Assembly: GCA_958510825.1 (NCBI GenBank)
Contig: OY294046.1
Location: 74,719,808-74,783,807 of the forward strand
DNA length: 64,000 bases
Source: Brachypterus glaber
Taxonomy: Eukaryota; Arthropoda; Insecta; Coleoptera; Kateretidae
Reading direction: 5' to 3'
Below are positions 34,601 through 46,555 of this stretch, in pieces (positions within the stretch are counted from its first letter, which is position 1; the number at the start of each line of letters is the position of its first letter). Under the pieces are notes generated by a model. That model was given only the letters and a program-made list of their open reading frames with translations, did no database searches and was not told the origin of the DNA. The position numbers were made by a program, and so were the translations under genes.

Positions 34601-35369
34601 TTTACTTTTTTGATCGCTTCTTTTCTTTTAACGATAATTAGACATATTGTGGGAAAGCTTTATTGCTAATTATTACAAATATTTGTTGCCAATTCTCGGC
34701 CCCACTCTTTAAACTTAATTCCCATTTTACACAGGGACGGCTTTCATATTTTTGCAATTCATTCTACATGCCACGTGCTCATAGCTTAGATAATATTCGG
34801 CTCGAAGGACCAATGATAAGGGGATAATTTAATATTTTTTAACGTTTGCTTTTTTATTTGACATATGTCGGAGAATATTATTGCAAGAAAGCTTTATTTC
34901 TAAGTAGAGGTTGTGCACAAATTACGTAAATTTTCAGGGGGTTCCAAAAATCTTATTGCATAGTAATAATACTTAAGGTAAATCACCTTGTATAGGAGGG
35001 CTGTCTGAAAATCCCCAAAAAATGTCTTACGAACCCTTATTACAAATATTTGGTGACAATTCTCGGCCCATCTTCTTAAAGTCTATTTCGCACAAGGACG
35101 GCTTTGATATTCCCGCTATTTATTCTACATGCCACTTATTTAGATAATATCCGGTTCAAAGGACGAATCCAAAAGTTTTACTTAAAATTTTGTTATTTCA
35201 TTTATTTCATTACTATTAAACATTGTAGGTATGCCCCACAATATTTCTAATTATTGCAAATATGTTTTCCTAATTCTCGGCCCTCTCCTTAAACCTTATT
35301 CTCATTTTTTACAGGGACGGCTTTCATATTTTCGCAATTTAATCTACATGCCACGTGGTCATTGTTTAG

Positions 35370-35374
<5 letters not shown>

Positions 35375-35402
<28 letters not shown>

Positions 35403-35463
35403 TGTCTTCATTGAGGTAACAAAGGGCGAAGTTTAGCCAAAAGCTACTCTTTCACTTAACCCA
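35375..35463 (-). mobile_element. 89-bp LINE 3' end inserted in the array
   Basis: On the minus strand it reads CCTCAATGAAGACAATT followed by (TTA)n. It is flanked by AGATAAT on both sides (35368-35374 and 35464-35470), a 7-bp target duplication, and interrupts one array unit. Confidence 0.8.
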
Positions 35464-37009
35464 AGATAATATTTGGCTCGAAGGACCAATAATAATACGA
35501 ACTTGATTTACTTAAACATTTGTTATTTAATTTATTTAATTACTATTGAATATAATGACCCACAATATTTCTAATTATTACAAATATTTTGCTTCCAATT
35601 CCCGGCCCCTTTTTTTAAACTTGATTTTTATTTTACACAGGGTCGGCTTTTATATTTTCAAACTTTATTTAGCATACCACGTGCTTAATTCTTAAAGAAT
35701 ATCTGTCTCGAAATGACCAATGATAAGGGAATAATTTTATTTACTTTTGTTTTTTTTAATAGCTATTAAACATAATGTCTAATATTACTGCGAATACATA
35801 TTCTCTTTTTTTAACTTAATTCCCATTGCGCACAGGGTCGGCTTCCATATCTTTAGATTTTATTCTACATGCATTAACTTTTTAGATAATATGCGGCTCA
35901 AAGGACCAACATTAAGGGGATCATTTAATTACCGTTTGCTTTTTAATTGCTATTATAATTAATGTCTTACAATAACATTTAGCTTCATTTCTAATTATTA
36001 CAAACATTTTTTGTCAATTCCCATTGCACACAGGGTCGGCTTTCTTATTTTCACACTGTTCTACATACCACGTGCTTAATTCTTAATTAATGCAAATAGT
36101 CTCATTTCTTTAAACCTAATTCCCATTGCATACAGGGTCGTCTTCCATTAACTTAGATTAACTTCTTAGATAATATGCGGCTCGAAGGACCAACATTAAG
36201 GGGATGATTTGAAAACCGTTTGCTTTTTAATTACTATTATACTTAATATATTACAATAATATTTAGATTTATTTCTAATTATTACAAACATTTGTTGTCA
36301 ATTCCCATTGCATAAAGGAGGGTCGGCTTTCTTATTTTCACTCTATTCTATATACCACGTGCTTAATTCTTAGACAATATCTGACTCGAAGGACCAATGT
36401 TAAGGAAATAATTTGATTTACGTTTGTTTTTTAATTGTTATTAAAATAATGTCTTTCTATATTACTGTAAGATTTTTTGTTCTAATTATTGCAAAAGTCC
36501 TTTTTTTGTTTAAACTTAATCCCATTGCGGACAGGGTCGGTTCCATATCTTTAGATTTTATTCTACATGCATTAACTTCTTAGATAATATGCGGCTCGAA
36601 GGACCAACATTAAGGGGATCATTTAATTACCGTTTGCTTTTTAATTGCTATTAGACTTAATTTCTTACAATAACATTTATTTCTAACTATTATAAATATT
36701 TGTTGTCAATTCCCATTACATACAGGATCGGCTTTCGTATTTTTACACTATTTTACATACTACGTGCTTAATTATTAGACAATATCCGGCTCGAAGACCC
36801 ATTGATAAGGGAATAATTTGATTTGATTTAGTTGCTATTAAACACAATGACTTACAATATTATTGTGAAAAAGCTTTATTTCCAATTATTGCATTTATTG
36901 TCTTTTCTTAAAGAAGTTTAAAACTTAATTCCTATTGCACACAGGGTCGGCTTCCATATCTTTAGATTTTATTCTACATGCCAAGTGCATTAACTTAACT
37001 TCTTAGATA

Positions 37010-37137
37010 ATAGATAGATAGATATATTTATTTTCATCTTTAAGCCAATTTACATTGGATAGATACAGTAATATTATAATTTACAAATAACAATAAATTT
37101 AAGAAAAGTACAGATTTAAAATATACAATAAAAATTA
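37010..37137 (-). mobile_element. 128-bp LINE 3' end inserted in the array
   Basis: On the minus strand it reads AATTGGCTTAAAGATGAAAA then TAAATATATC(TATC)n. It is flanked by TAGATA (37004-37009 and 37138-37143) and interrupts the same motif of another array unit. Confidence 0.75.
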
Positions 37138-37164
37138 TAGATATGCGGCTAGTAGTACCAACAA

Positions 37165-37372
37165 CAAGCCGTGAAGATACGTAATTTACGCATTCCATTA
37201 TATATTATTTGCAGTTAATGATATGTTGCACTTCCCAAATACTTAAAAAAAAATATTTTGCAAAAAAAATATAACAAACAAATTTATATCCCAAATTTTT
37301 TTGTCTAGGATGATTTTTGAAATTATATAAGTATAATATTATTCTAGCGCTGGAGCTGTGAATAATATAATA
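37165..37372 (+). mobile_element. unclassified dispersed element, short copy, inside the array
   Basis: It has the same ends as the minus-strand copy at 27366-27907: GCCGTGAAGATACGTAAT at the left, and TTCTAGCGCTGGAGCTGTGA ATAATATAAT at the right. Array sequence resumes at AAGGGGTTGATTT, showing a clean insertion. Confidence 0.65.
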
Positions 37373-37900
37373 AGGGGTTGATTTGATAACGAAATAATTT
37401 GGTTTTAGTTTGCTTTTTTAATTACTGTTAAACATAATAACAATATTTAAAGGAAACTTTATTTCTGTTAATTTTTTTTCTATTTTTCTTTTAAGGGGAT
37501 ATTTTTTTTTAGTTAAATGTTTGTTTTTTGTTATTGTTTCTGTTCTTTTAACAATAATTAAACATTAGATATTTCATCTATTTTGATCAATTACCATCAT
37601 AATTAGATATATTTTTGGACAGTTTTATTGCTATGCTATTGTACAAATATTTCTTGTAAATTCTAAGACTTATTTTTAATTTACACAAGGCCAGCTTCTA
37701 TTCGGCAATTTGACAAGTCATAAGCTTTCAGATAATTAACATTCCAAGATAATATTCATCTCGAAAGACCAAAGTTTGATATAAGTACTTATTTGTTTGG
37801 ACTTTTTTTTGGTATTGATGTAAATACTAACACTAGCTTTTTACTTAAACTTAATATCCGCGCAAAAGACCAAGAAAAACTTAATTTATTTGATAATTTA

Positions 37901-39379
37901 ATTATTTTTTATATATAATATTGTAGATGCATATGTATGTGAAGTGAAATTTTCCTATGAGGAATATATTTTCCATATCTAAGGATTTAAAATAGATCAT
38001 TTTAAAAATTAATAAAAATTTATCTTCCTCTAGAAGTTCCAATGAATAAAATCATTTATAATATACCTAGAATCATCAATTTACTTAAATTCTATTATAT
38101 TTCCTTCAACTTTTACAACATCGGTATCATTTCCATCATGTGATTTGATTAAATAGAAAGAAAATCAAATTATCTTATCCTAGTGTGGTCACATAGTCAC
38201 ATTTCTTTGGCACGTGTTGTTCCTTCTTAAAAGTTGCCTGTCTTTTTATTTAATTTGGCTCCCCTAAAATTGCACGTTTGCTTATATTACAGATGGCATC
38301 GTTTTGTTTTTATTTTTCTTTGTTTTCGTGTAAATAGCTTTGATTTCCAATGTTCTAGTTGGATAATTTAGTAGGATAAATTAGAATGGTTTTAGGATAC
38401 TTTAACACTGCAAAAAAAAAATGCAATAGAACGTTTTGATTTTAATTAACAAATATAATTTCCCCCAATAATGATTATGACTATTTCACAAACAATATAT
38501 AGGCCAATCAAAATCTTGCATTTTTGTTTCTGATGAAAATTTGCGTTACGTAATACTTAAACGTTCCCAAAGCAATAAGAATAATAACAGAAAAGTTTCT
38601 TTGATTTTATTTAAATTACTCTAATTAGTGGTTATACTTGCTTCTTCAGATATTAGCAAATTAAATATAAGACTCTATACATAAAACTGGAACATCTTAG
38701 TAGGTTCAAAATTTAAATCATACTGAAAACTATTGAGATAATTATCGATTCTTAGTTCAAAACTTATATTTTATTTACCTGTTAATGCTATCAATGACGT
38801 ATATTTTTCTATCCTCTCTTTCTTATTTTGGTACCAATTAAAAGTATTGTTATATCGTTGTATTCATATTTTTGTTTACCTCATTTCAAGAAATCTCATT
38901 TAGATATTATAATATTATGTCATTTTCCATAAATTCGGGAACGTGATTGGTTAAAATTGACAGTTAATTGAGGCAACTTTGAACCACTCATATTTACTCA
39001 ATATAAAAGAATATATCTATTAAGGCGGTTATTACTGAAAAATCAATATAAAAACGTTATGTAAAACAAAAAGATACATAATAATTTAATAATATTTTTA
39101 TTATTTCACAAGCAAACAGAAATTCGTTTTTATTCATAAAATATTTATGAATATGATTCCAAGAAAGTTTGAAATCACAAATAATTTTATTCAAAAACTC
39201 TGCTGGACACCACAAACAGTGTCGGACTGGGAGCAGATAGCCGGTCAAAGGGTCCGCAATATTTCTTTCCCTGATTGTGGCATTAAGTTTTGTCTCTCGC
39301 CAGTTGGCCAGTATTTTTAAAAACCATACTAATTTTCTAGTACGCTATGTAGCACAAATTTCGATAGTGTATTTTTTAT
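37901..39379. other. upstream intergenic DNA, one repeat end
   Basis: A 32-bp copy of the GTTACGTAATACTTGAACG repeat is at 38537-38568. GTGTCGGACTGGGAGC at 39221 resembles the end of a common insect element. Otherwise featureless. Confidence 0.5.
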
Positions 39380-39790
39380 CAAGGGCGTAGATGAGGGGGG
39401 GTAATGGGGGTAATTACCCCCCCCCATAGGTATGGGCGCCAATTTTGTTTGCAGGGCGCCAAGTTTGGTAGAAACCGTCAGGGACACAGTTTTTTTTCTT
39501 GTTGGTATTTTTTTGGACGCCAAGTTTGGTAGAAACCGTCAGGGACAAAGATTTGTCTTAGGCGCCGTCATTTTTTTTTGTAGGGGAGTACGTTTGGTAG
39601 AACCGTCAGGGACAAAGCTTTTTTTCTTGATGGCATTTTTTGGGGGGTAATTTTTTTTTTTTTTAGGCGCACAAAGCTTTATTTTAGGGTGTTTTTTCTT
39701 TTGCTAGGGGGCGCCAAATTTGAGGCTTGAAAGGCTGGCCCTGGGTATTACCCCCCCCCCCCCCATAGAAGAAAAATATCTACGCCCTTG
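39380..39790. mobile_element. 411-bp hAT-like MITE with internal minisatellite
   Basis: The ends CAAGGGCGTAGAT and ATCTACGCCCTTG are perfect 13-bp inverted repeats, flanked by an 8-bp duplication TTTTTTAT (39372-39379 and 39791-39798). The 8-bp duplication and CA-start fit the hAT superfamily. The interior consists of three to four units of ~75 bp (CCAAGTTTGGTAGAAACCGT, CAGGGACAAAG, then T-rich) between C/G runs. A related array is at 57625-58080. Confidence 0.88.
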
Positions 39791-39798
39791 TTTTTTAT

Positions 39799-40291
39799 TT
39801 ATTGAATTTTGTAGAATGTTTTTCTTTCTTTCTTTCTTTATTATCCTAATTTTTCCATATTTGCCTATTCTGCGCTTTTTAAAGTGAGTGGTGTTGACCA
39901 GCTATTTACTTTATATCGTTCTCCTTTGGTGTCTAACGACGATTTTTTTTAGTTATTCTAGGTCTCCACTATGTAATTCTTTGTGTTTATTTCACATCAT
40001 CCATTCCCGCCACATGTTCTATACATTGTCGTTTTTGTTTGGATATTCTTTTTATTATGTGCCTAACTTGTGTTCTGGATATAATTTCCTCATTCTTGAT
40101 TTAAATACTAGCATAGCACGTTCCCTTTGCTCTACTCTAAGTTGTTCAGTATTTTTTTTGTTAATGCATGTTGGGATATGTTTGTTTCTGAGTATTAAAT
40201 TAGAGTGTCTGAAAGCAGCTTATCCCATTCCAAATCTTCTTGATATCACTTCGGATTGATTTTGTTTTCCCAATTTTATTTTGTGTCTCAG
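39799..40291. other. intergenic DNA, nothing recognised
   Basis: T-rich on the plus strand; the open frame at 39888-40259 has hydrophobic composition expected of such DNA and no recognisable domain. Confidence 0.4.
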
Positions 40292-40573
40292 GTAATGTAG
40301 TCGTAATACTAACTGGCACCTGTGAGCTGAGGCAAGGGGGAAAGAAGAGGTAAAACTTTGCGTGTAAACTATAGACGATCTTGTAATTTTCACATTCCAC
40401 CCAGGTGCCAATTGATATCGAATAAACAGTATATACTGTTTACTCAATGTCAATTGGCACCTGGGTGGAATGTAAAAAATTCAAAATCGTCTATAGTTTA
40501 CACGCAAAATTTTACCTCTTTTCTTCTCCATGCCTCAGCTTACAGGTGCCAGTTAGTATTACGACTACATTAC
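40292..40573. repeat. 282-bp palindrome
   Basis: The left arm begins GTAATGTAGTCGTAATACTA and the right arm ends with its complement. The arms pair through ACTGGCACCTG, AACTATAGACGAT and ATTCCACCCAGGTGCCAATT to a centre AACAGTATATACTGTT near 40432. There are roughly 10-15 mismatches. The frames across it are by-products. Confidence 0.9.
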
Positions 40574-41674
40574 TTTTTAGTGACTTAGTTTTAGTTAATT
40601 AATAAGCTATGGCTTTGGGTTTGCCACACTTCGACTTTTGAGGTGGCCAACCAGTACATTTTTCCGGTTGTCTGGCGGAACAGTCCGGCACTGACCATAA
40701 AAACTATTTTGAATTTTATGTGTTTATAAAGAAAAAATATTTTGAATTTTATACGCATAATGTCACCAAATAAATTAGCTGTCCTCCCCGTAGCCACACT
40801 GTGAATGGAAGTGTAAGCCCATGAATAGAATAAAAGAATAAATAGAATAAATAGAATAAAAGCCATTGGACTGTAGTCACGTAACGTTTGAAACATATTT
40901 ATGCTGACAGAAAGCCATCGACATAAAAATTAACAATTAATAAATTTACAAAAGAAGAAAACCAGTATTAATAAATATACAGAAGCTAGTGGCAGTGGCT
41001 CTGCCAAGTACAGAGAATTAACATATTCGGCCAATAAATACTCCCACACTTGAAAAACCTGCCCCGTGAAACACTGACAAATTAAAAGATTTATATTTTA
41101 TTTATTTTTAGGTATATCTTTTCATTATTACAGGATGTATAAATAATATTCTTTTTACTTGTTTGAATTTATTGAATTTAAGTCTCAGTGTGTGCCCTGA
41201 TGGCATTTACAATAATGGTCTTGAAGCTGCAGTTCTGGTATACCAGAACTATTTTCATTAAATTGTGCTTCCTCAGGTTGGCAGGATTGTACACACAAAG
41301 AACAATATCCTTCAAATAAGTTTTCAAAACTTCAAAATATTGTTTTCTTTATAAAGGCATATTGGTTTCTTTTTAGATACCTGCCTTTATTCTTTATGTA
41401 TGTTCTTAGAGCAACATTATTCGGCTGGATTTAAAAAATATATATTCTTAAAACTATAAATGTTAACTTTATCATATTCAAAAACAAAAGGCGCTTTTTA
41501 TTTCGCTTAGATACTTTTATTCTTTATGTATATTCTTAAAGCATTAATGAGCTGGATTTTAAATATATATTTTTTCTACATAATAATCCGACAAAAAAAG
41601 AAATACGTAAATATGACACACTAACTGGGTTTCCTTGTGGAGGTTTTACATATTCTTAAGACTATAGGAAGTAG
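40574..41674. other. intergenic DNA
   Basis: An element-end-like GTGGCCAACCAG/TCCGGCACTGACC lies near 40640-40695, and a 10-bp AATAGAATAA repeat near 40825-40860. No gene was seen. Confidence 0.4.
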
Positions 41675-42045
41675 GTAAAGACCGTACTTGATGAGTGGGC
41701 TTATACCAAGCTAAAGGAGCAATGGAGGGCAGTCGACGGTTGCCGGTAAGCTAAGGACTTCCTGGCTGGCCCAAGCAAATCAAAACCGACTGGTTGCTGG
41801 AAAAAGGCAGGACTGCACTCAGACAACTTGTAGTGTTCCTCATGCGCCACTGCAAGCTAAGGAAGCCCCTGGCAAAAATGCGGATTCTATAGAGTCCACT
41901 ATGCCCAGTGTATCAGATACGACGGGATCAGGTTGCAAGTCTTTGAAACTCAAAAACTCAACCAGGAGACACTAAGAGATCTCCCCTGGGCCAATATTCT
42001 GACCTTTATTGAAAGGACAGGCAGCGTTGAGAGCGTATCTGCTTA
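41675..42045 (+). pseudogene. LINE ORF2 C-terminal region (R1/LOA/I-like), multiply broken
   Basis: Three frames must be combined. KTVLDEWAYTKLKEQWRAVD is followed by DFLAGPSKSKPTG, then by LEKGRTALRQLVVFLMRHCK with LRKPLAKMRI, then PLCPVY. After another shift comes RLQVFETQKLNQETLRDLPW with ANILTFIERTG. The pattern 'LR-LV--LT-HC-L---L--M-I---P-C' is the region after RNase H in R1/I/LOA-type elements that carries a Cys/His cluster. It has at least two frameshifts and two stops. The clade is inferred from pattern only. Confidence 0.7.
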
Positions 42046-42492
42046 AAAGTCACGTTAACCTAACATTTTTTTTATTTTAACGAAGAAGTGTTTTCTTTTC
42101 GCACTGGGTATGTTGATGCAGCAGACCTAAGTAAAGTGATTTAAAATCACATATTCTCTTTAAACACAATATTTTTTCTTTGTGTGTATACAACACATTT
42201 GCACAGAATTGTATTGAAATGAAATGATAATTTTATACTTAACCATAAACTAAATTCAAAATAGGTATTAATTTACAAGAAGCTACCGAATTTATGATCA
42301 TGTTTTTTGCATTATTCTCATGAAACTTCTTTCTCGTAATATTTCTAATAAAATTTTACAACAGTGCTTTTTTTCAATGCAGTTTTATGTAAATATTTGC
42401 GACATCTCTTATTACAAGACATGGACAATGGAGGCTTATCGTACCATTTTTAAAAAGAAATTAAAAACAGGTAAAATTATATGTTTTGTATA

Positions 42493-43282
42493 CAGGGTGT
42501 CCCTGAATTGCTTGGCCAAATTTCACATACGAGATGTATAAAATAAAACTGTAGAAAGAGTTTCTATAAACATATGTCCTAAAACGACTCGTAAGGAAGC
42601 TACGCCCCTTCAAAACGGGTTCCAAAAATTATATTTTTATTTAATAACTCAGGAAACCTTTGTGTTATATTAACAAGGTATTGCATGTGATATATCTTTA
42701 ATAAGGCCTATCGGCCGATGGTATTTGCGTGTGGTTGCTTTAACCAGAGGCGTCCGAAATGGGGGGCTTATCACTTTTTTGCCCCAAACTGTTTTCTGTG
42801 TAACTTTTTTGTGGATTTATTATTGGATTAGTATTCCTCAGGTAAAGATACGTAAAAAAATACTCTTGTTGTAATATTAACCGTTTTCGAGAAAAAATCA
42901 TTGGAACGTAAAATTTCACGTATCAAAAACCAAAAATGAAATGCTAAAATGTTGAAAATCAAAATTTCAATAAAGCATGTTCATAGCCTACCTAATTAAA
43001 AAAAAAATAAAACAAAATTCAAATAAAATTTGACATTCAACTCACTTATGTGGTATCAATGTTTACAGAAAAGTGTGCAAATTCCAAAAATGTAAAGCGT
43101 TTGGATATTGCACTTAAAATATGAAAGTTGGAAGCACTTCCGGTAAAACCGGAAGTAGCAAAATGTCATTTTATATGTCAAAAGTTGAGGTTCCTTAAGT
43201 CCATTATAGATACCAAATTTTAAAATTTTATCATTACAAATACAGAAGTTAAGGGGGTGTACATTGGATCTGCGTCACCCGG
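42493..43282. mobile_element. CAGGGTG...CACCCGG element, ~790 bp
   Basis: The left ~490 bp follow one arm of the 24200-25359 palindrome (AACATATGTCCTAAAACGAC, GAAGCTACGCCCCTTCAAAA, GGTATTTGCGTGTGG). The right part carries the dyad ACTTCCGGTAAAACCGGAAGT-type sequence and ends GTCACCCGG next to TATA. Treating both as one element is an inference. Confidence 0.6.
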
Positions 43283-43534
43283 TATATGCCAAATTTTACT
43301 TTTATTGCTGATACTGATTGCTGGTCATATTTTTCATATCGGGAATGGTAATTATTTTCATAAATAAAGCGAAACATTAAAAATGGCTATAATCACGCCT
43401 CTCTATTAAGTTTAGTAGCTGTGCGTCGTAGTCGCTGGGTTTCATGCATTAATTTTCACGCTACCTTATATGGTGAACAACATGGCGCCTCCAGACCGCA
43501 CACTGCCTTTATTTTCAAAGCTAATATGTTAATA

Positions 43535-45160
43535 CGATACAAAAACAACACATTTATTGTCTAGCCCCTAAACATATTTTAATAAACTTCGTACGCCTAC
43601 ATGTATACAGTAGGCAAAAAATTAATCTGGTAATGTTTGGGAAATGGGGTAATCGAAGATTGTTCTTTTTATCTTGAGAGCAATTCTGAGATAGGTATTA
43701 AACTATAAAAATACTTTAATTACCGACCATCGGTACCAGAATTTTAAAAGTTTGTAACATTTAGTCGAATTTCATACTGACGGTATGATTCTAATTTTAG
43801 ACTTATTTACAAAATTAAAGTTTAAAGTTAATCAACAATGTAATAAAATATCTTATATTATAACAAACATAACAGATACAAATACAATATACCACTGAAA
43901 TGGTATAAATTAAAATCAACATTTTGGCCAATACTCTATAACTATACAATTAATTATTCTACTCAAATCATCAAAGTGGACATCACAACTCCTACAGTAT
44001 TTATTATAACATATTGAAAATTGGTTCAGTGCAAAGAGTATTCGTTCTGGCAATTTGATTATAAAAAGTGGTAGAAGTTCTTGTACAATTAACTGAAACG
44101 CAAAAATTTAGCTTGGATAAAATAAATGGTGAGTCCATTCTACCATTCAATACGTAGCATAGCATTTTAACACTGGTTATTGTTCTGCGAAGTTCTAGGG
44201 ATTGATACTCAAATTGAGACAGTAGGACGTCATAATCATAACCTTTGGCTGGATATATACCAAATACTTTAAAATATAAACACTTAAGAAACTTTTTTTG
44301 CACTTTCTCTACCTGTTGTCTGTGAACCTCATAAAACGGATTCCCAATGGTACAACAATATTCCAGTCTAGAGCGAACAAAAGAGTTGTAAAGGGTCTTT
44401 AAAGAAAGTAGACTGGTAAATTTACTACAATTTCTCATTATAAAACCATACATTTTTAATGAGGCTGATACAATATTATCTTAATGTTCTCTGAATAAAA
44501 AATCACTAGAAAATGTGACACCCAAATCTTTAATAGAATATACTCTCTCCAAGGAGGAAGAACTTAAATATGTTTTTGTCATGAGAAAGACTTGCCAACT
44601 TTTCAAGACTGCCTTAATTTTTAAAGCCAATACAAAAACAACATATTTATTGTTTAGCTCCTAAATATACCTATTTGAATAAACTTCGTAGGTCTACAGT
44701 AGGCAAAAATTTCATCTGCATAGTGTGTTGGAAATAGGGTAATCTAAGACAATGTTTTTGCTTCTTGGAAGAAATTTCCATACATTTAATAGAAAACTTT
44801 GGAAATGTATGTTTATACTTTTTCTACAATGTTTTTAAGGCAACATATTTATTGTCTAGCCTCTAAACAAATTTTAATAAACTTCTTGGAAGCAATTTCC
44901 ATATATCCAAATTGCATGTTCATACTTTTTCTACATTTTAATTTTTAAAAATAATATGTTAATTCGTAACTAAAAATATTATATTTATTGTCTAGGTTCT
45001 AAACAAATTCTAATATACTTCGTACGCCTACAGTTTGACAAAAATGGAATCTAATTAAGTGGGTAATCGAAGACAATATTCTTAAATCTTGGGAGCTGTT
45101 CCCAGACCTAATATAACACTTTGGAAACCTACTTTTTCTACTAATTTTTGAATTTCAAAA
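43535..45160. repeat. degenerate tandem repeat (4 units), split by a LINE
   Basis: Units at about 43535-43720, 44618-44830, 44835-44945 and 44975-45160 share ACATATTTATTGTCTAG, CTAAACA-ATTTTAATAAAC, TTCGTACGCCTACAGT and GGGTAATCGAAGACAAT. The LINE remnant lies between the first and second units. Confidence 0.8.
43994..44600 (-). pseudogene. Jockey-like LINE reverse transcriptase, C-terminal fragment
   Basis: On the minus strand the frame begins near YLSSSSLERVYSIKDLGVTF (about 44570), meets a stop in place of a residue after FLFREH near 44480, and then runs open from 44453 to 44004. That part has LKTLYNSFVRSRLEYCCTIG, NPFYEV, QQVEKVQKKFLK and LELRRTITSVKMLCYVLNG. It closely parallels the remnant at 29228-30102 (YNSYVRSRLEYCSIIWNPFY), so both belong to one family. 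The catalytic core is missing. Confidence 0.85.
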
Positions 45161-46555
45161 AATATAAAACTCTGCAGAAACTTGCAGTATGAAATGTCGT
45201 AAGAAGGATTTGATTTGACTTTTTGGTAAAGACAACGATATTGTTTTATAATATTATTATATGTATGTAATAGAATCTATAATTTTAGAATATTTTGATT
45301 GATAAAGCCAAGTATTGCACAAATTCTTTCAAAAACTAATAATTTTCTTTGAAAACAGGATCAGATCAGATCCCGAAACCTTAGAAGTTAACTTTTATTC
45401 AGTTTTTCGTTTCTTTTTTAATTATTTTAACGATTTTATCAAGAATTTTATTAAAAATTCCTTATTTAGGCAAAATTTTTAAACTTTGGTGAGGTATTGA
45501 CTAATAATATTTTTTAGGTAAAGAAGTTATAGCAGATAAGTATTATTTTAAACGCAATACCTTACCAGCGCATCTAGAAATAGGTGCGCCTGATAAGAAC
45601 ATTTTAATTTTATTTTCTGTTTTAGATTTTTTATCAATAAAAATATTCATTGACGCGAAATGGCTCAAATTAATAATACTGTAAATGTATGTAATAGCAA
45701 AAAAAAATATAACTAATAATAACATTTCTGTTTAAAAAACTCTACGTTAAAAAAAAAATGTTTTACTGTTTTAACTAATGGTGTTTTGCATTTCTTTGAT
45801 GATAATGTCATAATGCTGATAGTTTCGAAATTTGTAAACAACCAATTTGACGTAGTAATAAATAGAATATTATCCATTAAACATTAATCTCTAGCGAAAT
45901 TTTAAATATGAATACCTAATAATAGAGTTCACTTAAATTAATTATAGAAAAAATTAAGAAATCCATTATTGTATTATTAGCTAATACGTATTATACCTAG
46001 TAGGTAACAAACTTCCAATTAAGTAGTTACGTAGCTTCTATAATTATTTTCGATCACCCAAACTGTTTAAACCAAAATCAATTTTCTAATTTAATTTTAA
46101 ATTAATCATAAAATTTCTAAATTCTTTTATTAAATTGTCAAAAGGAATATAATTATCTCTCGGATTATGCAAAATCCTCTTTCAAATTTTCAATTAAATT
46201 CTTTCAAAACTCTAATTGTTTTCGTTAGCATTTACAGAATGGAATCGATTTTTTCAAATTTCCATTTCTAATATCAAAGCTTTCAAACAGTTATATTAGA
46301 ATCCAATGCGTAGAGGGCAAAATTGTATACTTATTAACTTTAATTCGATTAAAATTATAAGAATCGACCGCCATATTTTAATAATTTGAATGGGTAATTT
46401 TAATACTAAATTGACTGTACTATTAGCTAAAATGTATTATTTGTATGTTATTAGGCTATTAGTAATAGTCTACTATATTAGTATACAAATAATATGTACT
46501 TAGTAGTTTATTATTTTATTCTGATTAGATACAATAGCATACATTAATGTCTGTT
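45161..46555. other. intergenic DNA, nothing recognised
   Basis: AT-rich; no coding or repeat signal was noticed. Confidence 0.4.

Larger units (their letters stand above)
34600..37900. repeat. degenerate tandem array, ~12 units of ~190-230 bp
   Basis: Each unit contains, in order, TCTAATTATTACAAATATTT, AATTCCCATT, CACAGGGTCGGCTT, TCTACATGCCACGTGCT, TTAGATAATATGCGGCTCG, AAGGACCAACATTAAGGGG and TTTGCTTTTTAATT. The GGCTCGAAGGACC core was found at about 34801, 35155, 35474, 35703, 35893, 36176, 36381, 36592, 36786, 37145, 37756 and 37858. Units are diverged and some shortened; three insertions lengthen the spacing. The array abuts the Tbx20-like promoter. Confidence 0.9.

Noticed and set aside
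34600..37900. CRISPR-like regular spacing of conserved words
   Set aside because: Repeats are long, degenerate and inserted into; spacers are related to each other; the genome is eukaryotic.
40200..40588. Three overlapping frames on both strands with similar peptides
   Set aside because: Similarity between them comes from the two arms of one palindrome.
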